This document shows positions 47,106 through 59,479 of a stretch of DNA of 64,000 bases, piece by piece. The position numbers and the translations under genes were made by a program. The stretch covers positions 64,541,746-64,605,745 of the forward strand of contig NC_082689.1 in NCBI RefSeq assembly GCF_949987515.2, written 5' to 3'. The notes beneath the pieces are model-generated. The model was not told where the DNA came from. It did not search any database and saw nothing but the letters and a program-made list of their open reading frames with translations. Numbering within the stretch: position 1 is the stretch's first letter; every line of letters starts with the position of its first letter. This stretch comes from Delphinus delphis (lineage: Eukaryota; Chordata; Mammalia; Artiodactyla; Delphinidae).

Positions 47106-48397
47106 TCACAACCAATAATTTAAGGTGAAGTGTTTTATTAGTCTAAGTCCTTGGTAAATAGTTATTACTACTATTAATCATGTATTTTCATGTCTGTATT
47201 CTGAATTTTCAAGCGCGATTGCACGCACTATTTCCCTTCATTTGTTATTTATTTAAAGTGAAAGACTGGTTACAGCACATGGGGAACTGAAGAATGATGA
47301 TCACATCTTATTCTAAGTTAAAGTACATTTTACTATTAAAATAATCACGTAAACGGTGTCCTGTATGTGTAGGACAAACATCTTGCAAAATCATGATAGC
47401 CTTTGCAGGGCCTTTCCAACTCCACTCCCAGTGTAATTCTGGGATGTTACGCCTGAAATCTGGAGCAGTTCCATTAAGCAGGAAGGGCACGTTCCCAGCA
47501 TGGAGGGTCACAAATAAAATCTGCTTTTCCCACTGGTTTGATCAGGACAATCTGCCTTTGTTCCTGGAGCTCTCTTAGGGATGTGGGGCTGGAAAATATA
47601 GTTATCATGGTACTGTCCTCTTACCAGTGCCCATTTTCATTTTAAAGAAAATTGAGATCTGCTGTCTTGTACAGTACTTCTGAAATGCCCTATATTGATT
47701 TCCAGTTTACAAAAAGTATTGGAAAACAGTCTTTCAGGCAAGAGTTTACTGTGTCATTTCAAAGTTTAGTTTTCTTTAATTAAACAGCTGAACTAAAAAA
47801 TTATTAATGTTATATAAAAGCTTTATAAAAACATCCAAAGTGGTTAAAGTTTTAGGTCTAAACTCTCTTACTTATCTATTTATAGAAATTCTAAAGGAAC
47901 TACTGTAGTGGAAAATGGCATTTTTGTTTATAGTTTCCATGGTATGTGCCTTTTATAAATGTTAACATTTATAATGTCATATTATATATTTTTCGATATT
48001 CAAAAATAACTCAAAATTCACACCAAAAAAGAAAAAGCTAAATTCTTCAGGTTAAGGTCAATCTGTAACCTCATAAAAGTTTCTGGTGAAATTTTCAATA
48101 ACTCTGAGACTGACGAACTTTTTGTTCACGATGGGTTCTTCAGCCCACTGTGTTTCATGCCAACTAAACCTAATCTGTGTTTCCCTTGGGCCACAGCATC
48201 AGTATCCTATGGATATTTGTTAAGAAGGAAGGTTGTAGGGTTTAATCTCAACCTATTAATTTCAACCTTAGGTTTTTAGTCTAATGGACTTCCCAATGTT
48301 GAAGAACTCCTGCACCAAACTCAATCTGTCATTAAAATCTCCACCTGAACCCCTTCTGCACAAAAACACTAATGATTACTTTGCACACAATTTAGCT
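47106..48397. other. No gene recognised
   Basis: About 1.3 kb unassigned. Opposite overlapping frames at 47308-47578 have no domain. Confidence 0.5.
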
Positions 48398-48455
48398 CAT
48401 AGTAGAATCAGTAAATACTATTAAGCCATAGTAGAATCAGTAAATACTATTAAGC
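48398..48455. repeat. Perfect 29-bp tandem duplication
   Basis: The unit CATAGTAGAATCAGTAAATA followed by CTATTAAGC occurs twice in direct succession (48398-48426 and 48427-48455) without a mismatch, which implies a recent slippage or duplication event. Confidence 0.95.
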
Positions 48456-48949
48456 CATGGCCCATCCGATTCACCCAGTAGGTGACTAGACTACAGAGAG
48501 AAGATAGCTGGGAAAATAAGAAGTTTCATGAAATGAATAGCCACATGGCTTCAAAGAGAAGAAACCTGGATTTAGACTGGGAAGGACAGATGCACATTTT
48601 CCCCTTAACTTTATTTGTAGGAGAAAAATTTAGGAATAACATGCCTCCGTGTTGGAGAGAAACAAGATTGGCACTTTTGGCCTTAACACTCAGATTTATC
48701 TAAACTTAGCCAATTCCTTTTGGTCTCAATGACTTCATCTGAATAGTGACATAAAGGGATGGACTATTTGACTGTGGACATTAATATTTTATGATTCTAA
48801 CATTAAAAGTGATCATAAATAACTCGATAAGTATAATATTAGTTATCAAAAGAAAATTATTAGTGATCTGTTGTTAGTGATCTACTATAGTTACTATACT
48901 GTATTGTATATTTGAGAGTTGCTAATAGATAAGACCTTAAAAGTACTCA
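48456..48949. other. No gene recognised
   Basis: Unassigned. The 73-codon frame at 48482-48703 has no domain. Confidence 0.5.
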
Positions 48950-49092
48950 TCATAAAAAAAATATTGTAAGTAGGTGATGTGGTCACTATACTTATTGTGG
49001 TTAACATAATATATACGTATATAAAATCATATTATACACCTGAAACTTATCTATGGTTCTATGTCAAATATATCTCAATAAAGCTGGGGAAA
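48950..49092 (+). mobile_element. Ancient L1M 3' end
   Basis: TACACCTGAAACTTATCTATGG and TATATCTCAATAAAGCTGGGG are the terminal text of old L1M elements, in plus orientation, preceded by GTGATGTGGTCACTATAC. Confidence 0.75.
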
Positions 49093-49189
49093 AATGCTAC
49101 TTTTTGCCAATAACTCCTTGTGGCGGGGAGCTCATGATCAATATACTGTCCAAGTACTTTAAATAGACTCTGGTAAATATAAGTTGAAC

Positions 49190-49890
49190 TTTCTACTTGT
49201 TTTATCTTTTTACTGTGAAATATATTTACAGAAGAATACATAAAGCCTTCATAGAGTTTAATCAATAATTATAAAGTGATCACTAGTGTAATAATCAGGT
49301 CAGAAAGAGAATATCACTGACCCACAGATCCCTTCCCCAACCCATGTAGCCTTTTCCAATCGCAATTCTTTCTTTCCCATACAGGTAACCATTATCCTGA
49401 ATTTATAGTACTGATTTCCATGTTATCTTAATCACGTTACCTCTGTATACTTTATCTAAACAATACAGTTTAGTTTTGCTTATTTTTGAGATTTGGATAA
49501 ATGAAATTGTATTTTGTGTTCCTTTGTGTTTTTCAACTCTATTCAGTATAATATTTGGAAAATTGAGCCATAGCAGATGTTTCATTTTAATTGCTGTATA
49601 ATATTCTACTATATGACTATACCACACTTATTTATCCATTCTACTATTGAGGAGCATTCAGGTTGAATCCAGTTTGGGGATATATTAAACAATGACACTG
49701 TGAACATATTTTTCCTTATAGCCTGCAGCACACAGCCACACATTTCTCTGGAATATACATCTAGGAGCAGAATGCAGGGTCATACGGTATGCATACCTTC
49801 AACTTAACTAATAATGCTGCACCATTTTGCGAAGTGTTTTTGCCCATTTCTATACTTATCGGCAGTACATATGCATTCCTGAGAGCTTTG
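49190..49890 (-). mobile_element. Ancient L1M 3' UTR, minus strand
   Basis: Antisense old-L1 3' UTR blocks in order: ACAGGTAACCATTATCCTG, ACAATACAGTTTAGTTTTGC, TATTTATCCATTCTACTATTG, GGAATATACATCTAGGAGC and ACCATTTTGCGAAGTG. The same region of a related element is at 60480-61050. Confidence 0.7.
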
Positions 49891-50344
49891 TCACTACCTA
49901 ACAGTATATTACTTAGGCTATTATACTTAAGATTTTCTATGTCCCAGTCAGTTTGCTAGGAACTAGGAACACAAAGGTGAATACAACAGACACTCTTTCG
50001 CTGTATCCATTATAAACTGAAATAATGCTAAACGAATCCTGCATGCCCCTCAGGATTCAAATTTCTATCCGTACTCCAGTGGGTCCATAAACTACGAACA
50101 TGATTTTTTAGGAAAGAGTCCTACTGCAGAGGTAAAAAAAATCTAAGGCATCATCCTGGTCATGATTAACACCATATTCAAAAGCAGTTCAAGCTGCTTC
50201 ACTTCTGTTCTATTGGTTTGGGACGTACATCTTACATGGGGAATAATATGCTTCTCTCATGTCACAGGGAACAATTCCTGGATTGTTGCTTTGGAGGTTA
50301 TAGGTTGCATGTCTTAGCCTGACAAATTACGGATGGAATGAAGA
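49891..50344. other. No gene recognised
   Basis: Unassigned DNA between LINE fragments. Confidence 0.5.
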
Positions 50345-50641
50345 ACACAGGGAAGGGGAAGGGTAAGCTGGGACGAAGTGAGAGAGTGGCATGGACATAT
50401 ATACACTACCAAACGTAAAATAGATAGCTAGTGGGAAGCAGCCACGTAGCACAGGGAGATCAGCTCAGTGCTCTGTGACCACCTAGAGGGGTGGGATAGG
50501 GAGGGTGGGAGGGAGACGCAAGAGGGAGGGGATATGGGGATATATGTATACGTATAGCTGATTCACTCTGTTATACAGCAGAAACTAACACAACATTGTA
50601 AAGCAATTTTACTCCCAAAAAGATGTTAAAAAAAAAAAAAA
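50345..50641 (+). mobile_element. 5'-truncated young LINE-1, 3' UTR only
   Basis: About 300 bases: GGGTAAGCTGGGACGAAGTG, GTGGGAAGCAGCCACGTAGC, GGGTGGGATAGGGAGGGTGG and an A-run after AAAAAGATGTT. Nearly identical to the 3' UTRs at 45400-45700 and 59750-60000. No clear target duplication was found. Confidence 0.9.
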
Positions 50642-52779
50642 GCAGCAACAAATGGTATCTTATGCTTCATGTCAGAATAATATTTAATCAGTTTTTAAAT
50701 AGGAATTCTGATTTCATTTAAATTCAATGAACACATTTTTCTGAGTGCCTCTGTTTTTGCACATGCATCTACTGTGCTTGCAATTACAAAATTAGTGCGT
50801 ATAAATCATGTACAAAGGCACTGAATCATTATAGATTTGGTACTCAGATACAAATATACATTTGTGTGCATAAATGCAAAATGAAACATAAAAAAGAACC
50901 TGAGAAAATCTGGTACTGAATAGCAAGTAAAATACTGTGCAGCAGAGCAATTCTCTTATTCCCACAGTAATTTGCCGGAGGAGTTAATTCTGATAACCCA
51001 AGTCTGGCAGTGGTCTGCACAGCATGCAACTGGAAAATTATACATCATCCTAAGATGTATGAAAAAGTGATTTTTCTCAACCATATTACTATACTGTTCT
51101 TAATCCTTTAAAACTCATATTATCTGAGATAAATGCTTCTTTTAAACAGGTGGGTTTTTTCCCCTTGGTAGGATTCATCCTTTAATAGTCCATGGTGGGC
51201 ATTTAAACCTGTGCAGAATCTCTTGGTTATTCTCTGGAACTTGTCACTGCATTACTTCAAGAAAAAAGTCTGAACCACATACAAAATAACAACCAAAGCA
51301 GTTGTAGCCTTCAAATTATTTTTAAAGTGGTAAATGGCAACTGCCGACAGAATGTATAAAGCTCCCAGTTTTGGATCTGCACTCAGTACAGGACACAAAC
51401 AGCCGGGTTCTGTCTGCCAGTGACAAAGGACTCTGCAGGCTTTGTCAAGTGCCTATCATCCACAGAGGTTGCCAGCACTGTTTACAGTCACAAATACAAA
51501 TTATTTACTGCAGCATATTAAGTAATAGGGTAGATTTATAGTAGCAGGAGAGGCTGATAAAACCACTGGCAAGACGTAGCTTGTAGAAGTAATAAACAAA
51601 TTAACCAGAGGAGCAGCTGGGGAAAGTTCAGGCATATGTGTGTGCATTTGGTGAAAATGCAATGTTGACTTCAAAATGATGGGGAAAAGAATTCTCTTCC
51701 TTCTCCTCTGCTCACCTCAAGGCACAGAATCTAAAAAGGATACTTTCAAATTTCATTGTCTGTCTGCTGTTGGAAATCAGCTGTAGTATATGTAAGTCTC
51801 CTATTATTGCTATAAGTCCACAATCCTGCACGACAACCCCCTCGGCTATGAAAGAGAATGGCTGTTAAAAAAGTGTATATTTTCATTGTCAGCTGTAGAA
51901 AAATGAGCAGGGGACGAAAGAGCCCTAGGACTTACAGATTTGCTTGCCTCAATCTAAATATGGCTTGCGAACTATTTTTGCTTCATCATTTTGGAAATCA
52001 CTACATACGTACACACACACATTACTGTAGAGAACACTTCTGAAAGTTTCAAGTTGGAAAAAAAAGACTCTTCCTAGGATTACATAACTTTAATTATGAC
52101 TTCCTTCTGGCATTTTAGCAGGTGGCATTTCAATGATCAATGAAGCTCTGGCATCTGCGCTTCCTTGTATATTTTGCTAGTCTGCCAGTCCACTGATCTA
52201 GAATTACCTTATCGTCAGCATCATTTTTAAATGCCTATAAAAACCAGGTCTTCTGACACCTTTATTCACTTTGTAGCATAAGAGTTATCTAAAATTCTCT
52301 CATAATTTTTCCTTCGGGAACAAAATTTCTTTTTCTTTCCCTCTTTGATTCCATGCCTTTGATTTGATTCCATATAAGACCCTTTCACTTATGGCATGTG
52401 TAGTACTCAAGACAGACTGGAATAGATACATCAAAGCAAAAAGCTGAACGTGTTAGGCACTTAATAAATTGCCATTGAATGATTAGAGATGCCAAATGTG
52501 CCTGGGAAAGACGGCATCTTGACATTTCAAATCATTTCCATTCTGCATAATGATACTCTGTGTATACCTTTGGCTTCTGTCGTGCTTATTAAAACATGCT
52601 GTCATGTCTACCACCTCATCTGATCTTCGCAGTATTCTTGTGACCTTGGCAGGAAAGCCATTCATTCAATGTTTATTATCTCTTATGTGATAGGCACTGC
52701 TCTTGGCACTAGGAACAGAGGGGGAAATAAATGAAACGCTCCTATTTTAAGGGAGGGGGATTACATTCTAGAGGTTATG
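50642..52779. other. Unique-looking DNA, no gene recognised
   Basis: About 2.1 kb without a lineage-specific insertion. A TATAAA (51355-51360) with adjacent GCTCCCAG is present but no transcript evidence can be seen. 52655-52750 resembles the start of the dispersed repeat at 23890. It is part of a 9-kb interval free of CHR SINEs and young L1. Confidence 0.45.
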
Positions 52780-52915
52780 ACTGCTAATCTACAAATGTGA
52801 AAACAGAAGTACCAAGAATTAAAGGTTAGCCCCAAGTAAGCAGTTGCAGGGACACAACTAGTAATCAGGTCTTCTAGGTCCTGCTTGTGGTTCCCAGGTT
52901 ACTCATAACCCTCTT
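52780..52915 (-). repeat. MIR-like fragment
   Basis: AAGGTTAGCCCCAAGTAAGC, AGGGACACAACTAGTAATC and AGGTCTTCTAGGTCCTGC follow reverse-complement MIR order with much decay. Confidence 0.5.
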
Positions 52916-54853
52916 TGGATTTGGTATTAATTGCTGCAAAGAACGATGGTCACAAACCTTGAGCAGAAATGTTCAGTTTGTTAATTTGAATGGAAACCCT
53001 CAGATTGTACTTGACGATATATCATGTGCAATTTTAAAGTCTCTTTACACGCAAAGATTTTAAATGACTCCTTGTACCAGGGAGAAACACTTTGGGTATT
53101 TGTATCTAGTTTATTGCACAAACTGGTCCTGGTCAGTTGTGAGCAGAAAGAAAATAGATTCTTTCTCACCAAGTCCCCTTCAAAGATCTCTACATCTTTC
53201 TTCCTCTCTTCTGCTTTTATACATTGCTTTCCAGTATTTCAAAGATCAGTCTGGTTTAAGGTGATCACTCATCCAATTGAGAATTGCTCCCTTCTCCCAG
53301 CTGAAGCCTGGACTCAACACCACCTTATGGGCAGGGGGTACCAACGACTTCTTTACTCCCTGCCCGTGGCTCTTCTAGCCTTTTTACCCATTAACAAAGC
53401 TGCCTCTTGATCCCTTAGGTTGGAGGGGGGAGACAAAAGAGAAGCAAAAAACCAATAGATGTCACTTGACTGGTAGGCGTATAACCTAATATTGGTGCCC
53501 TACGGATTTTGATGTCTGGATCCCGCTTTTCCTCTTCTGGAATGCTTCTGAGGGGTGTTTAGACTGCTGTTGCTGGGGTTTTTCCAGCTGTATTTCTCTG
53601 ACATAAGTGATGTCTCCTCTGGCTAATGCTTCTGTGTTTTTCCTCAGCCCTGTTTTGCAGTGATTCACCCCACATCGCTTTCTCAGTAAATCACCTCGCC
53701 GCCAAACTCGTGGCTGGGGTCCACTTCAAGATGACCTAAACCTGGCTCCCTTCTGTAAAGCCCACGTGAGGCTCATGGGAAAAATGCACCTTTGCCCAGC
53801 CAATCTCTGGAAGGGGAGGCCATTCCCAGAAGCAGTGCTCTTGGCTATGCCACACGTGCCTAGTACCTACCATCTCAGCGCAGTGCCACACAATTAGGAT
53901 CTTGATATCTAATTCTTTCCCTTTGCACAACAGTACCCAAAAGGCTGTCCTACTTAGAGTCCATTATTCTACTCAATCAATAATGAATGACTGTTATTTC
54001 ATCATTTTCACATTAGCAAAGATTAGCACTTAAATGTGTCTAGTAGGTGATATTAGTATAAGCCACTTTTGATAATATTCTAACACCAAATAACATCCCT
54101 TTCTATTTTCTACCATAACTGTGCCTATGCCCTTCTTCTACTTCATGCAATAAAGTAGTTTTGGAAGGTAGGACTTAACAGAGTGTGCATCATTTGTCCT
54201 TTAGAGCAATGACTATATGTGTTCTGAGACTGAGCCTATGTACAACTGCTAGAATGGACACAGATAAGATGTTTCATACAGTTTGCAAACTAATCATTGT
54301 GGAAGATATGGACTGCAATGGCCATGCTGGGCATGAGTTAATTTATATTTATTTCAAAACACTTTAGAGATGCAAAGGACATGCTTGAATCATGCAGTGC
54401 TCATTAGTCTTCTCTGGGGTTTACTCCAGTATGCAGTGAGTTCTTCTAGTTTATGGAGCTGTCCTTGCTTTTTGAAATGTACAATATCTTCATACACACA
54501 AACCTGTACCATCTCTGATAACTCTATGTTGAACTAGATACTCCAGAGCTTTACTAGGAGCACCCCCCCCCCCATTACTTTTAGTTCATCTAGTAAATTT
54601 ACAGTATTTCTGCTTTTTGTTAATTTTCGTGGTTACCATTCGTTAGTTGGCCAAACCATCCAGGTCCTATCCATTATTCACCAGGTTAAGTGGAATATCA
54701 TTGACACTGACCTTCAGTGGGTATGCCATGGGCACACTCCAGAATTTCATTGGTTACTAATTCTGTCATTCGAAACAATGGATGGCACAGAAATAATACT
54801 GATGTTGATACATAGAAATCTTATGTGAATTCTGAATCAATTCTAAATCTCTA
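52916..54853. other. No gene recognised
   Basis: About 1.9 kb unassigned. The 128-codon frame at 53024-53410 and minus frames at 53486-53930 show no domain. A short C-run lies at about 54564-54574. Confidence 0.45.
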
Positions 54854-54860
54854 GTGTGTG

Positions 54861-54896
<36 letters not shown>
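54854..54896. repeat. (TG)n microsatellite
   Basis: About 43 bases of GTGTGT with one GC interruption, ending in GTGTATAACC. Confidence 0.95.
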
Positions 54897-54898
<2 letters not shown>

Positions 54899-55499
54899 AC
54901 CTTCAGACTGCTGCAAAAACCTTCAGTTTGCTCTAGAGTTTCACCTGGAGTTATGCTCTAAGGGATAGACAAAAACCAGATATCAGTTTGCTGGGACTAA
55001 TTTTACAGGAGGTAACCCATTAAGCTGATATTTCATAGTCTTTTAAATCCTCAGAATAAATACCAAAGGAAAAAAATACGTTTTGTTTAACTATCCTGAT
55101 TATAGCAGTGTTTTCAGTCCACTCTGATAACCTCACACGATGTAGCATTGAGGGAATCTGCTGGGAAATAACAATACTGTCAGACTCATTGGTTCTGACA
55201 CAATCAGGCTCACCAGACTGTTTCTGACTAAAGGTGGTGAATGAAGTCAACAGCCACTGAAAATAGCAAGTACGATCATCCTTGTGCATTTTCAGAGCTG
55301 AAGAGGCTCTCAGATGCATCTTGGTGCATTACAACAGATTAACTCAGGTACGATTTAAAATTCTTCATTCTTTGAGTGTGAATGATGACATGAATAAAGG
55401 TTTTCTGTCCCAACTTCTCCCTACAGATCATCCCAGATGTTTTACCTCATATCAGTCTTTTACATTTTCTAAATTCCTATGGTACTTGCTATCACACAT
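54897..55499. other. No gene recognised
   Basis: Unassigned. The 99-codon minus-strand frame at 55020-55319 has no recognised domain. Confidence 0.5.
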
Positions 55500-55650
55500 T
55501 TTGACAATTTAATGATATATTTTATTATCACCTCTCACACACAGCCTCTGCTTATAGGCAAGAGAACATGTCTCACACATTATCTGTATCTTTCATAGTG
55601 TCTAGTATAGTGTTAGGCAACTAGAAGGCATCTGATAAATTCTTGCTTAT
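55500..55650 (+). repeat. L2 LINE 3' end
   Basis: GTATCTTTCATAGTGTCTAG, TATAGTGTTAGGCAACTAG and AGGCATCTGATAAATTCTTG match the last part of L2, decayed. Confidence 0.6.
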
Positions 55651-56125
55651 TGGTAGCAAGTATAATGTCAAACATTCTTGGGAAGAAGAAACTAGATTTA
55701 AATATTGTTGTCTTTTGTGGGCGGAGATTAAGCACTAACACCTCATTTACTCAGGTAGGTACTCTACGCTTTAAATAATTTTGCAATTGTCTTCTTATGT
55801 GATCATACTTGAAAGCTCAGTAGCTCCCAATACATTAAATTCTGGGTCTTATTTATTAGTTCTTTATTTGATATGACTATAGATCTCCTTTTCATTTAGA
55901 TATATTTCCCTGAGCTGTGGTCAAGCTTTCTTTCATTTCATTGTAGTATTCCTAAACCAGAGGCCACAGTGTCATTTTCCTAATGGTTTTTTTTTTTCTG
56001 GAAAAGTAAGAAAACCATTTAACACATAGAACCCTCTCATTCCTACAGTGGGACATTGACAGAGGCAACCACAGCCACTCACCAAAAGCAAACACACAAT
56101 ACTCTCCAATGGAGTAAGGGCCACC
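55651..56125. other. No gene recognised; possible 5' flank of the small ORF at 56126
   Basis: Unassigned sequence. Bases 56040-56125 are less AT-rich and could be leader sequence of the following ORF, but no promoter element is convincing. Confidence 0.4.
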
Positions 56126-56305
56126 ATGGCAACTGCTCTCCTCAAAGATCCGGCATCTCCAAGCTCAGATGAGCGGGAAATAGAGAAGGAGGAGGAAGAA
56201 AGTGGGAAAGTAGCTTCCTCTGTAGACGCTGGTAAAGTCAAAGTTCATGACAGATGGTTGCAGAACCACTACCAAGTACAAACTCCATTCTACAACTGCC
56301 TTTAG
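56126..56305 (+). CDS. Candidate 59-codon small ORF with optimal Kozak start
   Basis: The ATG at 56126 sits in GCCACCATGG, a textbook optimal Kozak context, and opens 59 codons to a TAG at 56303-56305. The product starts MATALLKDPASPSSDE, continues with an acidic run (EREIEKEEEESGK) and ends DRWLQNHYQVQTPFYNCL. There is no signal peptide, membrane segment or domain that I recognise. The first ten residues recall the N-termini of some KRAB zinc-finger proteins (MAAALLRDPA-type), but no KRAB box follows. A GGTAAAG near codon 36 could be a splice donor, making this a first coding exon. Retained CpGs (GATCCGGC, GAGCGGG, GACGCTGG) stand out in an AT-rich neighbourhood. It may be an exon, a retrocopy fragment or chance. 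Confidence 0.3.
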   Translation: MATALLKDPASPSSDEREIEKEEEESGKVASSVDAGKVKVHDRWLQNHYQVQTPFYNCL

Positions 56306-57274
56306 TGTCATTGGGGTCCATGGAAAAGCCCTGCAGTATCATTTAAAGCAATAGAAAATTGGTTTTCTCTGGCACTGAGGCAATTAGCTTCTCTTCTGGT
56401 AAGTTCTTTTTAACCACCATAGAAAAGACATTAGTTTTCCTTTGTCATCATCCTTTCCCCTCACTTATGTCTTACACCTCTACCTTTTGCTCCTCTCAAG
56501 GTTTTGCAGACAACCTTAGACTTTGCATCAAGCTGTCTTCTTTAGTTAAGTCACTGCTTTTACACCCACACTGAAGGAGAGAAAGTAAAAGAGAGTAGGA
56601 GTAGTCAGAGAGTTAATTCACAGATTTCTGGAGATCTGAACTTTCCAGATGCACTTGAAAAGCACAGGGCCTGAGAGCTGTGTACCACTTTGGGAGTCAG
56701 TGGCATCATGGTAACAAACGTAAGTAATTCCTGAGAGTGCCTTCAATCAAAACAGCACAGTGGCCACAAGGTGGAGGTCCAGAATGGAAATAAGTCACAT
56801 ATAAACTTTAAGTGAATATTAAACTATGACCAAAATCTGTCATTTTCAAGAGCTAAAAATAAAAACTCTTTTAAACTGCAGAACACATGGGACTTGTGTA
56901 ACACAATAAATAGTGCTTAACATTAAAAAAGCATCAGAAACTGCTACTGCAATACATTGATCATACCATGAAATCCATATCGTATACTTACTAGACCAAG
57001 GTCTGCACAATGCTCATTATAGCATCTGAGTTACCACTGCAGTAGGAAAACTGTCATTTTGCCAGAGAACTTAGTATTTGTTTAAGCAGTTAACACTTTC
57101 AATAATCATGACTATGATAGTCTGTGATTCATTGGGCCTAGTAGGTTAAGTAAAATCATGAAACTATTCACTTTTAGACTAACCATTATTTCTGAGGCCA
57201 CCTTTCAATGGTGGGCCAATGAGTCCTAGAAATTTCCAGGAAATAGTAACCGTAAATAATACTAGTTTCCTTTA
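56306..57274. other. No gene recognised
   Basis: About 1 kb of unassigned AT-rich DNA. Confidence 0.5.
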
Positions 57275-57475
57275 ATTACTCTCAAGAGAGCACAGATACT
57301 GACTTGACAGTTGATTGACTATGTAAGTCTGGCCACGTGATGTAACCACTCTCACATGCAGTTTCTAATCTGCAAAAGGTGTTGGGGGGTGGTGAGTAAA
57401 ATCTATCTACCTCATTGAGTTGCTATAAAATTAAATAAGATAATGCATTTATGACATGTAAAAAACACTCAGTGT
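57275..57475 (+). repeat. MIR SINE (ancient)
   Basis: GACTATGTAAGTCTGGCCACG, CACATGCAGTTTCTAATCTG, CTACCTCATTGAGTTGC and AAATTAAATAAGATAATGC follow MIR in plus order. Confidence 0.7.
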
Positions 57476-58084
57476 GGATTTCCTTCTCACTTGAAAAGCA
57501 TTAAATGTATTATAGTACTTTGAAAAATATCTGTTAATAAATTAAAACAGCAATCTGAGCCATGCAGTAAGGGAATATACCTCATACTCCTCACATCCAT
57601 GGCTGCCAAGATTGTTAATACAATATTTGGGAAAGCCTGGTGAGAGATGAAAGCATATTTGAATGAATCCAAAGCACCATCAACTTACTAGTGGCATTAA
57701 GATGAGCTGCTGATTGACAGTTTCCAAAAGTGTTTATAGTGGGCATTACCCTAGGTTCACTAGAGTGAGCATGCATTCATTCAAATGTAATAAATTTTTA
57801 ATATAACTTATCTTTTTAAGATTCCACAGTTCATATAAGTGGCTTTTATGGAGAAAGCCCACTTTGCTTTTCTGCATTGAGATCTACAATTTGGCATCTT
57901 TAATTTACTGTGGCTCTTATAAAAAGCACTGAACCAAGAAGAGGACACATGGTTAATGATGTGCCACTTTAGGAGAAATGCAACACACAGGGAACAAAAA
58001 TGACTTCCATAAAGTGAACATTATAACCTAATTGGTTACTTGGACCTTATAAATTAGAGCTAATTAGCAAAAAGAAATTTTTGC
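57476..58084. other. No gene recognised
   Basis: Unassigned. It includes homeodomain-like TAATTAG text near 58060, which alone proves nothing. Confidence 0.45.
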
Positions 58085-58195
58085 ATCTCAGAGTGGTTAC
58101 ATGGCCTGGCCAGAATTACATGGTCAGTCAATTGCCAAGTCAAGATTTAAGCTCAAGTCTTCTTGATTTCCTGTTAATATTCATTCTATTTGCTG
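58085..58195 (-). repeat. MIR-like fragment
   Basis: TACATGGCCTGGCCAGAATTAC, ATGGTCAGTCAATTGCC and AAGATTTAAGCTCAAGTC are a decayed reverse-complement MIR middle part. Confidence 0.6.
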
Positions 58196-59479
58196 TTCTC
58201 TCAAAAAGTAGTAAGAAGAAAACTAGTGGTGTTCTGGGTTTTCATGGAAATTGCTAGAACTTAATGACCCAAGACTAGGCAAAAAGAAATTGTCGTCACT
58301 GTTTGCATTATCTACAAGAAAAGCAAGGCTGTTTTTTGAAAACTCGAATCTCTCCCTTTTTCTTCAGTTCCTTTATTTATAAATGAGTTTTATAGTTTAA
58401 CCTATATTATGGGGTATTGTGAAATTAATTGTAGAGCCAACTTTGAAAAATTCATGTTAATAAAGATATTTTAAAACATGTACAACAGGAATATTGACCT
58501 ATCAAAATAGATACTGGCAGTATATAATAAGTACTAGAGTGAACAGCAATGTGATTATCTATCAACAAAAACTTTAGTTGCTCCAATTTTTAATTAGTGT
58601 TACCAATTCCTAAAGTCAGTGAATCACAGGTAGTGCAATAATCTGTTTCACAGATAAAGATAAGATTTTAAAATCATGTTGCAAAATGGGAAATCAATGT
58701 AAGCATAATGCTTAGGTATCAGCAGTAAGTTGTTCTCATTCCTCTTTCATAGAAATTACCCTCTAACCTGAATGGCCTCTTATTTCCATTAACAATTACT
58801 GATTAGACACAAAGAGGTTGGCTATATCTTTCCCACTCTATCAGATCATTGATACAGAGATTCTTTTTTCTCAAAAGACACTAAGAAGTAAAACCATTTT
58901 AATTTTTAATGATTCTTCCTTTCTTTGTCTCTTTTGAAAACATTTCCCAAGATTAAAATAACTTGTCATTATGCTTGGAATGTCTAGAGCACAGTTAAAG
59001 AAATATAGCAGATTGATGGTTGAGACATTCCTATTACAAGTTTTATACCTGAATGCTCTTCAATCATTCTGAGAACCACTCCCTGCTGGACGTGTGCGCA
59101 GTAAACACCTGAATAAAATGATTTTGGTAACATGCTGGGGCAGAGAAATAAACTGAAGACCTAAAAGAAATATCCCAACCTTTTTCAAAAGGTCTACAGA
59201 GTAGACTTACGGCTTTCAATGTTTTTGATCATCAGTCACAAAAGAAATACATCTTACATCTTGATCCGATGCACACATGCATCAATATTAAATCACCAAA
59301 CAATACTCTCCTCAACTACTAAAGTGCTTGTCTTATTAGGGGGAAGATATTGCGACGTTAAATGCAACAATAAGGGTAAATAAACTGAATACGGTTCTTA
59401 AGTTTTTGCAACTACAGTAATAAACAAACTTAGAATGAATGACTTTTAAATCATCAATAAGAAAGTAAAAATAAATTAA
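58196..59479. other. No gene recognised
   Basis: About 1.3 kb of AT-rich unique-looking DNA. Confidence 0.5.

Noticed and set aside
51340..51480. TATAAA with a downstream CAG-rich segment as a promoter
   Set aside because: A lone TATA-like motif in AT-rich DNA; no first exon, CpG island or ORF follows.
53024..53410. 128-codon frame in the repeat-poor interval
   Set aside because: No recognisable domain and a weak start context. Kept only as a target for conservation analysis.
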